64,000 bases of DNA, taken from the NCBI RefSeq assembly GCF_016653615.1, contig NZ_CP067393.1:3115673-3179672 (forward strand), in the 5' to 3' direction. A model generated the notes under the pieces. The model was given only the letters and a program-made list of their open reading frames with translations. It was not told the origin of the DNA and did no database searches. Positions 37,468-46,762 of this stretch are shown one piece after another (the first letter of the stretch is position 1; each line of letters begins with the position of its first letter). The position numbers and the translations under genes were made by a program. The stretch is from Entomomonas asaccharolytica. GTDB lineage: Bacteria > Pseudomonadota > Gammaproteobacteria > Pseudomonadales > Pseudomonadaceae.

Positions 37468-39003
37468 ATGTCTATCTTATTAACCACCTTAAATGCTCGT
37501 TTCGCCCATGCCTCATTAGCGTTACGTTATCTCTATGCCAATATGCACGAGCTACAACAACAAACCGAAATTGTTGAATTTACTATTCAGCAAAATGTGG
37601 AAGATATTTTAGAAAAAATAATTGAAAAGCAGCCTGCTATTATTGGTTTTTCTGTTTATATCTGGAACATAATTGAAACAACCCAACTGGTTGCAGAACT
37701 TAAAGTACTGCGCCCAGAAATCACTATCATTATTGGTGGCCCAGAAGTTTCTTATGAATATGAACATACCGCTATCTATCAGACTGCTGATTATCTAATC
37801 AAAGGTTGGGGAGATATTAGCTTCTATCAACTATGCCATAAACTACTTAACCAACAAATAATCCCTGAAAAAGCTATTCAAGGTATTCAGGAAAAACTAG
37901 AAAATATTATTCTGCCTTATGATTACTACACAGAGCATGATATTAAACACCGTACTATTTATGTAGAAGCGTCGAGAGGCTGCCCTTTTAAATGTGAGTT
38001 TTGTTTATCTAGCCTTGATAAAACAGCATGGACTTTTCCCTTACAAGCTTTTTTACAGCAAATGGACAAACTTTATCAGCGAGGTTTAAGGCAATTTAAA
38101 TTTATTGATAGAACCTTTAATCTGAAAAAAGAATTTACTACCCGTATTCTAAAATTCTTTTTAGATAAAATATCTGATAATCCTAATGAACCTTTATTTT
38201 TACACTTTGAATTAGTACCTGATCATTTACCTGATGAATTAAAACAACTCATCCTGCTATTTCCTGAAGGGAGCTTGCAATTTGAAATTGGTATACAAAC
38301 GTTAAATCCTACGACGCAAGCATTAATTTCTCGCAAAACTAATTTGCAAAAAGCTCAAGAAAATATTCGTTGGCTATCCACCAAAACTACTGTGCATTTA
38401 CATGTGGATTTAATTGCTGGCTTGCCCGCAGAAACATTAGAAGAATTTGGTAAAGGCTTTAATGAATTATGGTCTTGGCAACCACAAGAAATACAACTGG
38501 GCATATTAAAACGTTTAAAAGGCACGCCTATTATTCGTCATACTGAATTCTATAATTATAAATACAGTTTAACACCCCCTTATTCTGTATTAGAAAATAA
38601 AGATATGGCGTTTGAAACATTAAACCATATTAAACGCATTGCTAAATTCTGGGACTTAATTGCTAACTCTGGTCGCTTTAAAAATACTTTACCCTTACTA
38701 CTTAGAGATGATGCTTTTAATGCTATTTCAGATTTTAGTCACTGGGCTTTTCCAAAGGTTAACCAAACCCATGGAATAGCCTTAGATAAATTATTAGCTT
38801 TAGTATTTGATTATCTTAATGAACATACTGACCATAGCTTAGAAATTATCCAACAAACTATGCAACAAGATTTTATTCGCATTGGTACCCATGGTTGGCC
38901 AAGGTTTTTAGGTGATCCTCCAGATAATTGGAAAGAGCATTTAATTAGTAAAACCAAACAAAAAACATTACCTAAACGACAACAACAGCATAGTACAAAT
39001 TAA
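37468..39003 (+). CDS. B12-binding domain radical SAM protein with DUF4080 tail
   Basis: 511 aa. The N-terminal cobalamin-binding-like Rossmann domain (about 1-130) contains IIGFSVYIWNI and IIIGGPEVSYEYE. The radical SAM core (about 168-380) has the cluster motif C-P-F-K-C-E-F-C after EASRGC. The C-terminal 110 residues match the DUF4080 region. Class-B radical SAM enzymes usually methylate or rearrange unactivated carbons. The substrate of this subfamily is not known to me, and no neighbour suggests one. The end overlaps the stop of the next, convergent gene. Confidence 0.88.
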   Translation: MSILLTTLNARFAHASLALRYLYANMHELQQQTEIVEFTIQQNVEDILEKIIEKQPAIIGFSVYIWNIIETTQLVAELKVLRPEITIIIGGPEVSYEYEHTAIYQTADYLIKGWGDISFYQLCHKLLNQQIIPEKAIQGIQEKLENIILPYDYYTEHDIKHRTIYVEASRGCPFKCEFCLSSLDKTAWTFPLQAFLQQMDKLYQRGLRQFKFIDRTFNLKKEFTTRILKFFLDKISDNPNEPLFLHFELVPDHLPDELKQLILLFPEGSLQFEIGIQTLNPTTQALISRKTNLQKAQENIRWLSTKTTVHLHVDLIAGLPAETLEEFGKGFNELWSWQPQEIQLGILKRLKGTPIIRHTEFYNYKYSLTPPYSVLENKDMAFETLNHIKRIAKFWDLIANSGRFKNTLPLLLRDDAFNAISDFSHWAFPKVNQTHGIALDKLLALVFDYLNEHTDHSLEIIQQTMQQDFIRIGTHGWPRFLGDPPDNWKEHLISKTKQKTLPKRQQQHSTN

Positions 39004-39950
39004 AAACCATACCTTAATCTTAATGCTTCTGGATATGGATTAAAATAACTTTGTTGTAATAGATACTGATCGGGATGCTCCGCTAAATAATGTTTTAACA
39101 GCGTAATAGGCGCTAATAATGGCTGAATACCTTGTCGGTAAAGATCGATTAATTGGGTAAGTTCTTGGCGCTGTTTTGCTGTTAATTGCTTTTTAAAATA
39201 GCCCTGAATATGCATCAATACATTGGTGTGATTGGCTCTCGTTGCTTTACAACTTAACAATGCCATAAATTGATTACGGTACTCTATAAAATATTGTTGC
39301 AGAGAATCCCACTCTGCAATACTGGCTACAAACCGACCAATTTCTCTATACTTTGCTTGCGAATGAGCTAATAAGGTATATTTATAACGACTATGAAAAT
39401 CTATTAGCTTTGCTCGCGTTAAACCCCTTTCTTGTAACTTATTTAGCTCATTAAGGGCGAACACCCGTTCAATAAAGTTTTCACGAATAGCGTTATCATG
39501 TAATCTACCATCTTCTTCTACAGGTAGCCACGGTAGTTTTTTCATCAATTCAGCAGTATAAAGCCCAACGCCTTCTTTACGAGCATAGTTACTATTTTCT
39601 TCATAGACTTTTACTCGCTCCATCCCACAGCTTGGTGATTTAGCGCAAACAATATAGCCACTTAAATGATGTAAAGCAGCCACCTGCTTTTTAGAAAAGG
39701 TTTGCATTGTTTCTGTTAAATCAACATTATCATCGGTAAAACGCATAACGACATCATTGTTACTTTTTATCAAGCGTATGGTTGGACGAGGAATACCTAA
39801 ACCTATAGCCATTTCAGGGCAAACTAATTGAAAATCAGCATAGGCAGATAACTCATCAAGGGCAAAGTCAAAACGCTTGTTACCACCATTGTAACGAACA
39901 TTTTCACCCATAAGACAAGCACTAATACCTATCTGTATCTTATCCATCAT
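39000..39950 (-). CDS. DUF523/DUF1722 protein (YbgA-type fusion)
   Basis: 316 aa. The DUF523 domain (about 5-150) has GISACLMGENVRYNGGNKR, LVCPEMAIGLGIPRP and CAKSPSCGMERVKVY, whose conserved Cys suggest metal or cluster binding. The DUF1722/YbgA domain (about 190-310) has FHSRYKYTLLAHSQAKYREIGRFVA. In pseudomonads the gene often lies near a photolyase; none is here. The stop codons of this gene and the radical SAM gene overlap (tta/taa at 39000-39003). The first two codons are both ATG. Confidence 0.88.
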   Translation of the reverse strand: MMDKIQIGISACLMGENVRYNGGNKRFDFALDELSAYADFQLVCPEMAIGLGIPRPTIRLIKSNNDVVMRFTDDNVDLTETMQTFSKKQVAALHHLSGYIVCAKSPSCGMERVKVYEENSNYARKEGVGLYTAELMKKLPWLPVEEDGRLHDNAIRENFIERVFALNELNKLQERGLTRAKLIDFHSRYKYTLLAHSQAKYREIGRFVASIAEWDSLQQYFIEYRNQFMALLSCKATRANHTNVLMHIQGYFKKQLTAKQRQELTQLIDLYRQGIQPLLAPITLLKHYLAEHPDQYLLQQSYFNPYPEALRLRYGF

Positions 39951-40190
39951 TTACGTCTTCTCAAATACTGAATTTTTATCTATTGATATTGTATAAGCTC
40001 TATGATGAAAAGATATATCGACTAATGTCGGCCGTCTACTCAATCTTTCCTATAAAATCTATGGTTACGAAAGATAAAAATCACATAAGCTCTACAAGCA
40101 ACTTCTCAACGCCTCGTAATAGGCTGTATTGCAAGGATATTCAACTAATTATCTATAGGCTTATGTCTAGTATGAAGTTTTTATGTTTAG

Positions 40191-40206
40191 CCTTATAAAT
40201 ATAAGG
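40191..40206. promoter_or_regulatory. Palindrome upstream of the YegP-like gene
   Basis: CCTTATA-AA-TATAAGG is a perfect 7+2+7 dyad overlapping a possible -10 (TATAAAT), 34 bases before the start codon. It may be an operator, but the base composition makes chance palindromes likely. The rest of the 39951-40239 gap shows nothing else. Confidence 0.25.
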
Positions 40207-40239
40207 TGTTCTATTTAAAAACTATTAGAGGAGTTTAGA

Positions 40240-40578
40240 ATGGCTGGTGTCTTTGAAATAAAAAAAGCACGTGATGGGCAATTTTATTTTCATTTAAAAG
40301 CTAGTAATGGCGAAGTTATTCTTACTAGTGAAATGTACAAACAAAAAGCTTCAGCACAAAATGGCATTGCTTCTGTACAAAAAAATAGTGGTGACGATAC
40401 CAAATACAGCCGCTTAAAAAGTAAAAATGGTAAAGTATTCTTTACTTTAAAAGCAGCTAATTACCAAGTTATTGGTAGTAGCGAAATGTATAATAGCGAA
40501 GCTGCTAGAGACAGTGGCATAGCATCTGTTAAGAAAAATGGTTCTACCACTACTATTAAAGATTTAACGAAAGCATAA
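40240..40578 (+). CDS. YegP family protein (two DUF1508 repeats)
   Basis: 112 aa made of two tandem DUF1508 modules (about 4-50 and 55-103). Each has the F-x-I-K-K/S-x-D/N-G-Q/K-F/V-x-F-x-L-K-A core and ends in GIASVKKN/GIASVQKN. Small DUF1508 proteins are common and abundant in proteobacteria; their function is unknown. AGAGGAG lies before the ATG and a clear terminator follows. Confidence 0.93.
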   Translation: MAGVFEIKKARDGQFYFHLKASNGEVILTSEMYKQKASAQNGIASVQKNSGDDTKYSRLKSKNGKVFFTLKAANYQVIGSSEMYNSEAARDSGIASVKKNGSTTTIKDLTKA

Positions 40579-40594
40579 AACTTCTAGCCAACTC

Positions 40595-40626
40595 AGGTGC
40601 CCTTAAGTGGGCACCTAATAGTTTTT
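40595..40626 (+). terminator. Intrinsic terminator after the YegP-like gene
   Basis: AGGTGCCC (40595-40602) and GGGCACCT (40609-40616) form a perfect 8-bp GC-rich stem with a 6-base loop; aatagttttt follows. Confidence 0.88.
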
Positions 40627-40723
40627 ATGAGTTACTCCCACCTTAATCTCCATAATTCCCACTTCAATTATTGTGTATTATTTGTCATACTTTCTAAATA
40701 AAGGACATGAGCTAATACACTCG

Positions 40724-41167
40724 ATGCAAATTCAACCAGTACTTGAGAATAAAAAAAGTTTTCTTGATTTGTTATTACTCGCCGATGAACAAGAAAGCAT
40801 GATAGATAAATATTTAGAACGTGGCGATATGTTTGCACTTTATGATGAAGATTTAAAAAGTATTTGTGTTGTTACCCAAGAATCAACCGATCTTTATGAA
40901 ATAAAAAATATTGCTACTGTTCAGAAATATCAAGGGCAAGGCTATGGTAAAGCATTAATTCACTATGTTTTACAACACTATAAAAATAAGTGTAAAGCTA
41001 TACAGGTGGGTACGGGAGAGAGCGATTTAACTATTCCTTTCTATGAAAGCTGTGGTTTTAGTTATTCCCATAAAATAGCAAACTTCTTTATTGATAATTA
41101 CGATCATCCGATTTTTGATAGAGATAAACAATTAATCGATATGGTCTATTTAAAAATAGTATTGTAA
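40724..41167 (+). CDS. GNAT family N-acetyltransferase
   Basis: 147 aa from ATG 40724 (MQIQPVLENKKSFLDLLLLADEQ). The frame is open back to a GTG at 40673, but neither start has a good ribosome site. The acetyl-CoA motif is ATVQKYQGQGYGKALIHYVL, followed by a YESCGFSY strand near the end. The family size is normal. The sequence does not identify a substrate. It converges on the TPR gene across a shared terminator. Confidence 0.85.
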   Translation: MQIQPVLENKKSFLDLLLLADEQESMIDKYLERGDMFALYDEDLKSICVVTQESTDLYEIKNIATVQKYQGQGYGKALIHYVLQHYKNKCKAIQVGTGESDLTIPFYESCGFSYSHKIANFFIDNYDHPIFDRDKQLIDMVYLKIVL

Positions 41168-41173
41168 AAAAAT

Positions 41174-41200
41174 AAGGGGTAGTTTTATAACTACCCCCTT
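41174..41200. terminator. Shared terminator between the GNAT and TPR genes
   Basis: AAGGGGTAGTT (41174-41184) pairs with AACTACCCC(C)TT (41189-41200) with one bulged C. A-runs and T-runs lie on both sides. It lies 8 bases from the TPR gene stop. Confidence 0.82.
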
Positions 41201-41207
41201 TTGCTAT

Positions 41208-43517
41208 TTACAGATTATAACGACTAATAATTTCTTGATGAGGCTCTACAGCAGCACCCACTGCTTCCGCTAAACGCAACCAATGCACAGGATACTGCCA
41301 ATCATCTGTGACCTCTTCTAATAATTTATGTAACTCCGCAGGCGATACATTACTGGGAGCTGTAATAGAGAAAAATATACCACGTAGTGGTGTTTCATCT
41401 AAATCAAATTGATCAGTCACTTGGTAATTTTGGTTACTATTAACCCATACTCGCCAGCCTTTAGATTGCACTAAACGTTCAAAAGCATTGAAAGCTTCAT
41501 CGCCAGGATAAACACCATCCACAAACCACGTTTGTCCAAAATTACCTTGTTGTAATGTTTTAATCATTCTATACAGCGGAATAAAATATTTTCGTTCTTC
41601 TTCATCTTCTGGCACAGGCGCTAATTGAGCTGCATCGTAAACTACCCAATCATCTACGCGCTGTGTTTTAGAAGGATGCGCAGGCTCTTTAATTACTGCT
41701 GTTACTGGCCCTGTACATCTTGCTAGATACTCGATGGTTTCACCCTCTTCCAATACTTCAACACGTACCCAACCCCAATCTTCTTCGATCACTCCCTCAG
41801 TGGATTTTAAAGGTAATTCTAAACGCTTAGCTACTTCCCGCGCTTCTGTCCAATCTTGGTTGGCACAACTATAGGTTAATAAATCCCATAACTCTGAACG
41901 AGGATCTTCTGTGCTTTTCTCAACCACAATTTGTTGCCATTTTTCTGCCTCTGCAAAGTCTTGTTGGCGTACCGCAATAGTCACCAAAATACGCAGTGGC
42001 CCTAAATAATCAGGTACTAACTCATGCATTTCTAAACTAAGCTGTTTTGCAGTATCTAATTCATCTTTAGCAAACGCTTGTTGTATACGACACCATAAGG
42101 CAATAGTTGGTTGTGTTTCTTTATAGTAATTAACTAGACGATCAATTTCCGCCAGTTGGTTACTACCTAATAGTAAATTCAACAAATAGTAAGCCAGACT
42201 TGATTCATGCTGATGGTTACGTTCTATATAACCCCATAACAATGTTTCAGCTTCTTTAGCTGCATTACATGCTTGCAATGCTGAACTAGTGATATCAACT
42301 AGCTGTTCATCATCTGGTCGCTCTGCTACTGCCAACATCAGCAGCTCAACCTCTTGCTCAGGATTACGTCCTGCTTGTTCATTTTGTTTTGCTTGATTTT
42401 CCAACCACTCTAATAACTGCTCAGCAGGAACAGGTAATGTTGTTTTGGCAGATAATGTATCAATTTTTGCTGATAACTCTGCCAATAATTGATCTGCCCC
42501 TAAAGGCGCTCTTAATTTGGGTAGTGTTTCATAAGCTATATTTAATGCTCTTTTAGCTGTCCACACACTACCTCTTGCTAAGGCAACTCTAATTTGTACC
42601 TCTGCAACCTCAATCACTTTACGTTGCGCACCAACCTTAACAAAATGATCTAATGCGGCTTGTATAGCACTACCCAATGACCAATTGTTTTGTTTTGGAT
42701 CCTTCGTTAATAAAGCATCAATGGCTCTTATCCAACCTAAATAATAACGAGGCACTACTTCACGCCAAGCAGGTAATACTTCCCATGCTTCTTCTGTACG
42801 CCCTAATAACGCTAAAATATGAGCCTTAAGAATTTGCCTATCTTGTTTATTAACAGGCCAATCATAGCCTTCAATTTCTGCTTCACATTGTTCAATAATA
42901 GTAAGTGCTTGTTCTGGTTGATTTAATCTTAATAAAGCTTGTATTTCAAACGTACGTAATGCTTCACTAATATCCTCACCTGCTGCAACTATTTTTTCTT
43001 CTTGTACTTTTAAATAATCTAACGCTTCTTGAGGTTTTCCTTCATCTAATAACGCATCGGCATATTCACAGGATAAACAATGAAAACAATTCCATTTTGG
43101 ATTAATACGTTCAAAGGTTTCATTACAAACAGCTTTACGTTCTTCCACCCAACCTGGGCCATCAATATTAGCGTAACAGGCTGATAAATCTTGTGTGACA
43201 CAAACTGTTTGTGGGCAAGTAATGGTTTCATCACGATGGGCAAATTCAAATAAAGAAACTACATCAGCTAATGCCGCCTCCCCTTCGGATTTATTACCAA
43301 TACGATTACGCATTTCCCAATGGCGAAAAAACACCTCCAACCAAGGATTTTTTAAACTACGGCTTAAGGCAATAGCTTCTGGAATGAGAGCATCCGCTTT
43401 ACCAATATTAAGATCTAATATTTCGGTAGTAACTTGTTCAATAATACGGCTGGCATGTTCTTGCCCTGCTTCTTCTAAATCGTTTTCTAAACGAATGACC
43501 CAATCCCAAATATCCAT
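41208..43517 (-). CDS. Large tetratricopeptide-repeat protein paired with an Hsp90-like ATPase
   Basis: 769 aa, no signal peptide, so cytoplasmic. Much of residues 1-560 is helical-repeat sequence with TPR-like pairs (EYADALLDEGKPQEALDYLKVQEEKIV; LLRLNQPEQALTIIEQCE; LALLGRTEEAWEVLPAWREV). A Cys-rich stretch at 101-150 (C101, C106, C114, C131, C144-x2-C147-x2-C150) could bind metal. A different C-terminal region (about 570-760) holds WGWVRVEVLEEGETIEYLARCTGPVTAVIKEP and resembles no TPR. The gene follows the Hsp90-like gene by 18 bases, so it is probably a dedicated partner or co-chaperone. Function unknown. Confidence 0.8.
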   Translation of the reverse strand: MDIWDWVIRLENDLEEAGQEHASRIIEQVTTEILDLNIGKADALIPEAIALSRSLKNPWLEVFFRHWEMRNRIGNKSEGEAALADVVSLFEFAHRDETITCPQTVCVTQDLSACYANIDGPGWVEERKAVCNETFERINPKWNCFHCLSCEYADALLDEGKPQEALDYLKVQEEKIVAAGEDISEALRTFEIQALLRLNQPEQALTIIEQCEAEIEGYDWPVNKQDRQILKAHILALLGRTEEAWEVLPAWREVVPRYYLGWIRAIDALLTKDPKQNNWSLGSAIQAALDHFVKVGAQRKVIEVAEVQIRVALARGSVWTAKRALNIAYETLPKLRAPLGADQLLAELSAKIDTLSAKTTLPVPAEQLLEWLENQAKQNEQAGRNPEQEVELLMLAVAERPDDEQLVDITSSALQACNAAKEAETLLWGYIERNHQHESSLAYYLLNLLLGSNQLAEIDRLVNYYKETQPTIALWCRIQQAFAKDELDTAKQLSLEMHELVPDYLGPLRILVTIAVRQQDFAEAEKWQQIVVEKSTEDPRSELWDLLTYSCANQDWTEAREVAKRLELPLKSTEGVIEEDWGWVRVEVLEEGETIEYLARCTGPVTAVIKEPAHPSKTQRVDDWVVYDAAQLAPVPEDEEERKYFIPLYRMIKTLQQGNFGQTWFVDGVYPGDEAFNAFERLVQSKGWRVWVNSNQNYQVTDQFDLDETPLRGIFFSITAPSNVSPAELHKLLEEVTDDWQYPVHWLRLAEAVGAAVEPHQEIISRYNL

Positions 43518-43535
43518 GTTGTTTCCTCTGTATAA

Positions 43536-45386
43536 TCACGTGTGCGTTAATACGGTTTGTATCGTTTCAGTGAAATCAATCAACGCACGATTTAAATCTA
43601 ATGTATGGTTATGAATATCACGTCCAGCCATAATAACCTTTAACGATTTTAATAATCTTGCCGCTTGTTCTACATTTGTGTTGTTTGTATGAAATGCTTT
43701 TAATAAATCAATAACTGCATGATTATTTAAGTTTATATATAACTTTGCTGTCTCTGTTGCACTAATCTTTGCTGTAAATTGGCGGGCTAAACGCAATGCA
43801 GCTTGCGATATTTTTTTATCTGCTTCATCTTCTTCTAGGCGTTTTTTTAATTCAGCCTCTCTATCAGCCACCACCACTAAAGGCAATTCAGCAGGGGAAA
43901 AGCGAGCAGCCACTACAGCCTCACCATCAGCTAACTGTTCCGTTAACCATTGTTTTTCATCTGCCGCTAATTCAGCCAAAGAAAATAAATGCTGATTGCC
44001 TTGCTCAGTACCTAACTCTATTAATTTACATCCCATTGTGGCTGCATAACGACGTAAAAAAGGCACTACTGCATAACGATCACCTAACGCTACAGGCACT
44101 TGTAACGCTCGAAATAATGTATCCTCAAAACCGCCACTATTACTCAACATAACATGAATAGCATTATTAGAACGTAATTCTTGAACAGTTAAATCACCTT
44201 GTGAACTTGGAATACGGATAGTATTCATTAGTAATTGAAATAAACGATCATCGCACAATGAAGCACCTAATAAAGCTTCATTATGACGTTTTAAGATACG
44301 ACGCCACACTTCTGATTGTTTACTGGCAACATCAGCAAGCCCATTAATTAATGCTTCACTTAATGCATATTGCACAGCATGATAATTTTCATCTTTTTGT
44401 AAGTCTTCTCGACTAGCCGTAGGTATTAAACGATTCGATTCAATAACACCACCAATAAAACCTGCCCATGAAGGTAATAAATCACGAGCATCATCATCTA
44501 ACAACATACCACGCAAGAAAATGGAAAGATTACGGTTATCACTGGTACCATAGGTAGCTCCATCCTGTACCCATAACATACCAATAGCATCACTCTGCTC
44601 AGTTGGAGTGACAGGGAAGGTACAAATAGGCTCAAAATTTTGCTCAAATCTAGCAGCAAAACTCAATCTTTTGCGCATCTCTTGTAACGGATGTACAACT
44701 ATCTCACTATCATGTTTACGCCAAGGTGGTGGTTCAGGGTTTATCGGTTCTTTCGCTTCATTAATATAAATAGGCTCATGCAGTAGCACACAATAACGGC
44801 CTAAAATATGATTAAGGGATTCTTGGGTGCTTAAAAATAAAAACTCATCTTTTAATTCTAGTATGATCTCCGTTCCTACTATAGCCCTGGGTTCAACAGC
44901 AGTGACCGTATATTGTTCAGCATTTGTTGAACGATAACACCAACCTTGCTCAGGCTGTTGATAAGAAGTAGTAATTAAAGTTACTTGCTTAGCTAAAACA
45001 AAGGCTGATAGAAAGCCTAAGCCAAACATTCCAATTAAGCCTGTTTCATCATCTTGCTGTCGAAGTTTGCGGGTATAACCAACGCCTACTGTGGCTAGAA
45101 AGGTATGGATCTCATACTCAGTTAGACCAGCACCCGTATCAATAATGCGAACTTGTTTGTTATGGCGATCACCGATCACTGTAATACGTCCTTTATCTTG
45201 CCAATCAGGTTGCTCGATACGACGCCTTACTAGTGAATCGTGACCATTTTGCACTAACTCTCTGAGTGCCACCATCGGTGTTGAATATAAATGCTTACTT
45301 AATACCTGCATTAAACCATTAAGATCTACACCAGCCACGCAGATTTTTGAATCCACTGAACTATCACTAATTTGTTGATTACTCAT
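43536..45386 (-). CDS. Divergent Hsp90-family (GHKL ATPase) protein
   Basis: 616 aa. The N-terminal ATPase shows Hsp90-type Bergerat motifs: ALRELVQNGHDSL (E43, N47, D50), DTGAGLT (83-89) and GLIGMFGLGFLSAF (116-129). The middle region retains an Hsp90-like IFLRGMLLDDDARDLLPSWAGFIGGVIESN block, including the ASREDLQKDE element. The sequence differs strongly from classical HtpG, and no MEEVD-like tail is present (it ends QTVLTHT). It lies 21 bases downstream of ctpA and 18 bases before the TPR gene. A chaperone specialised for unknown clients is the simplest reading. Confidence 0.87.
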   Translation of the reverse strand: MSNQQISDSSVDSKICVAGVDLNGLMQVLSKHLYSTPMVALRELVQNGHDSLVRRRIEQPDWQDKGRITVIGDRHNKQVRIIDTGAGLTEYEIHTFLATVGVGYTRKLRQQDDETGLIGMFGLGFLSAFVLAKQVTLITTSYQQPEQGWCYRSTNAEQYTVTAVEPRAIVGTEIILELKDEFLFLSTQESLNHILGRYCVLLHEPIYINEAKEPINPEPPPWRKHDSEIVVHPLQEMRKRLSFAARFEQNFEPICTFPVTPTEQSDAIGMLWVQDGATYGTSDNRNLSIFLRGMLLDDDARDLLPSWAGFIGGVIESNRLIPTASREDLQKDENYHAVQYALSEALINGLADVASKQSEVWRRILKRHNEALLGASLCDDRLFQLLMNTIRIPSSQGDLTVQELRSNNAIHVMLSNSGGFEDTLFRALQVPVALGDRYAVVPFLRRYAATMGCKLIELGTEQGNQHLFSLAELAADEKQWLTEQLADGEAVVAARFSPAELPLVVVADREAELKKRLEEDEADKKISQAALRLARQFTAKISATETAKLYINLNNHAVIDLLKAFHTNNTNVEQAARLLKSLKVIMAGRDIHNHTLDLNRALIDFTETIQTVLTHT

Positions 45387-45407
45387 AAATTTTACACACA
45401 GTAATTA

Positions 45408-46727
45408 TTATTTAATGGTGCTATTAATTTCTGTTTTCGTCACAACATTTAAACCTTTCAGCAAAGACAATGCCTGACTTAATTGATAATCTTTATTTTG
45501 TAACTGTTCGGTGTTGGTTTGAATACTACTTGAAGGAATATCATTTTTAGCATTATTTAAATGATTTTGTAAATCTGCTTCTCTGACTTCAAAATTTGCT
45601 TTATTTTGTGAAACAGTAGCTTGTGCCACAATAATATCAGGCACAATACCTTGTGCTTGGATAGAACGTCCTTTCGGCGTGTAATACAAAGCAGTGGTTA
45701 ATTTTAGAGCTTCTTTTTTATTAATCGGCAATACCGTTTGCACAGAACCTTTACCAAAACTTGTAGTGCCCATAATCACTGCTCGTTTTAAGTCTTGTAA
45801 TGCGCCAGCTACAACCTCAGCAGCCGAAGCACTACCATTATTAATTAATACCACTAAAGGGACTCCTTTACTGGGATCACCTGCATTTGAATAAAAGCGT
45901 AATTCTGTATTAGGCAAGCGCCCCTTGGTATAAACTACTAACTCTTTATCAACAAATTGATCTACCGTATCAATTGAAGCCTGTAATACCCCACCAGGAT
46001 TATTTCTTAAGTCGAGTACAATACCTTTTAAATTGGCATTATTTTGTTTAGCTAATTGCGTTAAGGCTGTTTTAACTTCTTTGCCTGTATTATTTTGAAA
46101 CTGCGCAATACGGATATAACCATAATCCTTTTCTAACAACTGCGTCTTAACACTTTTAAACTGTACTTTGGCACGGGTTATGGTGACAGTAAAAGGTTTA
46201 CCTTGTCCTCTTACAATTATTAAGTTTATTTTTTCGCCTATTTTACCCTGCATCTTTTCTGATGCATCAGTTAGTGACAAATCTTTAGTGGGTGTATCAT
46301 TAATCCTTAGAATAATATCACCTGCCTTGATACCTGCTTTAGCTGCAGGTGAATCGTCAATAGGCGTAACAATCTTGATAAAACCTTCACTTTGTTCTAT
46401 CTCAATGCCTAAACCACCAAATTGACCTGATGTCACTTCTTCCAAACTACTATACATCTTGGCATCTAAATAAGCAGAATGAGGATCTAAATTACTTACC
46501 ATGCCCTTTATGGCATTATCCATTAATGTCTTATCATCAATAGGCTCAACATAGGATGATTTAATACGCTCAAATACTTCAACAAAAGTACGTAGTTCAT
46601 CTAAAGGTAAAGTACCTTGCGTAGTAAGTGATTTCTCAGGAGTTGTTTGCCCATATGCAGTCTGTCCTAATAAAGAACATACAAGTGATATAATCACTAA
46701 TGGCATAAAACGTTGTTTCACTGGCAT
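45408..46727 (-). CDS. ctpA: C-terminal processing peptidase, S41 family
   Basis: 439 aa. The signal peptide is about residues 1-26 (TAYG-QTT), so it is periplasmic. A PDZ domain spans about 95-180 (GGLGIEIEQSEGFIKIVTPIDDSPA). The S41 core has the nucleophile Ser in LINNGSASAAEVVAGAL and the general-base Lys in TTSFGKGSVQTVLP. CtpA-type enzymes trim C-termini of envelope proteins, in P. aeruginosa including cell-wall hydrolases. It lies after envC, as in Pseudomonas. Confidence 0.95.
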   Translation of the reverse strand: MPVKQRFMPLVIISLVCSLLGQTAYGQTTPEKSLTTQGTLPLDELRTFVEVFERIKSSYVEPIDDKTLMDNAIKGMVSNLDPHSAYLDAKMYSSLEEVTSGQFGGLGIEIEQSEGFIKIVTPIDDSPAAKAGIKAGDIILRINDTPTKDLSLTDASEKMQGKIGEKINLIIVRGQGKPFTVTITRAKVQFKSVKTQLLEKDYGYIRIAQFQNNTGKEVKTALTQLAKQNNANLKGIVLDLRNNPGGVLQASIDTVDQFVDKELVVYTKGRLPNTELRFYSNAGDPSKGVPLVVLINNGSASAAEVVAGALQDLKRAVIMGTTSFGKGSVQTVLPINKKEALKLTTALYYTPKGRSIQAQGIVPDIIVAQATVSQNKANFEVREADLQNHLNNAKNDIPSSSIQTNTEQLQNKDYQLSQALSLLKGLNVVTKTEINSTIK

Positions 46728-46762
46728 AAGCCACTCCTAAGTACTAAAAAAATTAAATTCTA

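Noticed and set aside
39983-40198. 71-aa plus-strand frame in the gap before the YegP-like gene
   Set aside because: No ribosome site and no family resemblance, with a composition like non-coding AT-rich sequence.
43195-43614. 139-aa plus-strand frame over the TPR/Hsp90 junction
   Set aside because: It is antisense to two well-supported genes, has no ribosome site and no recognised motifs.
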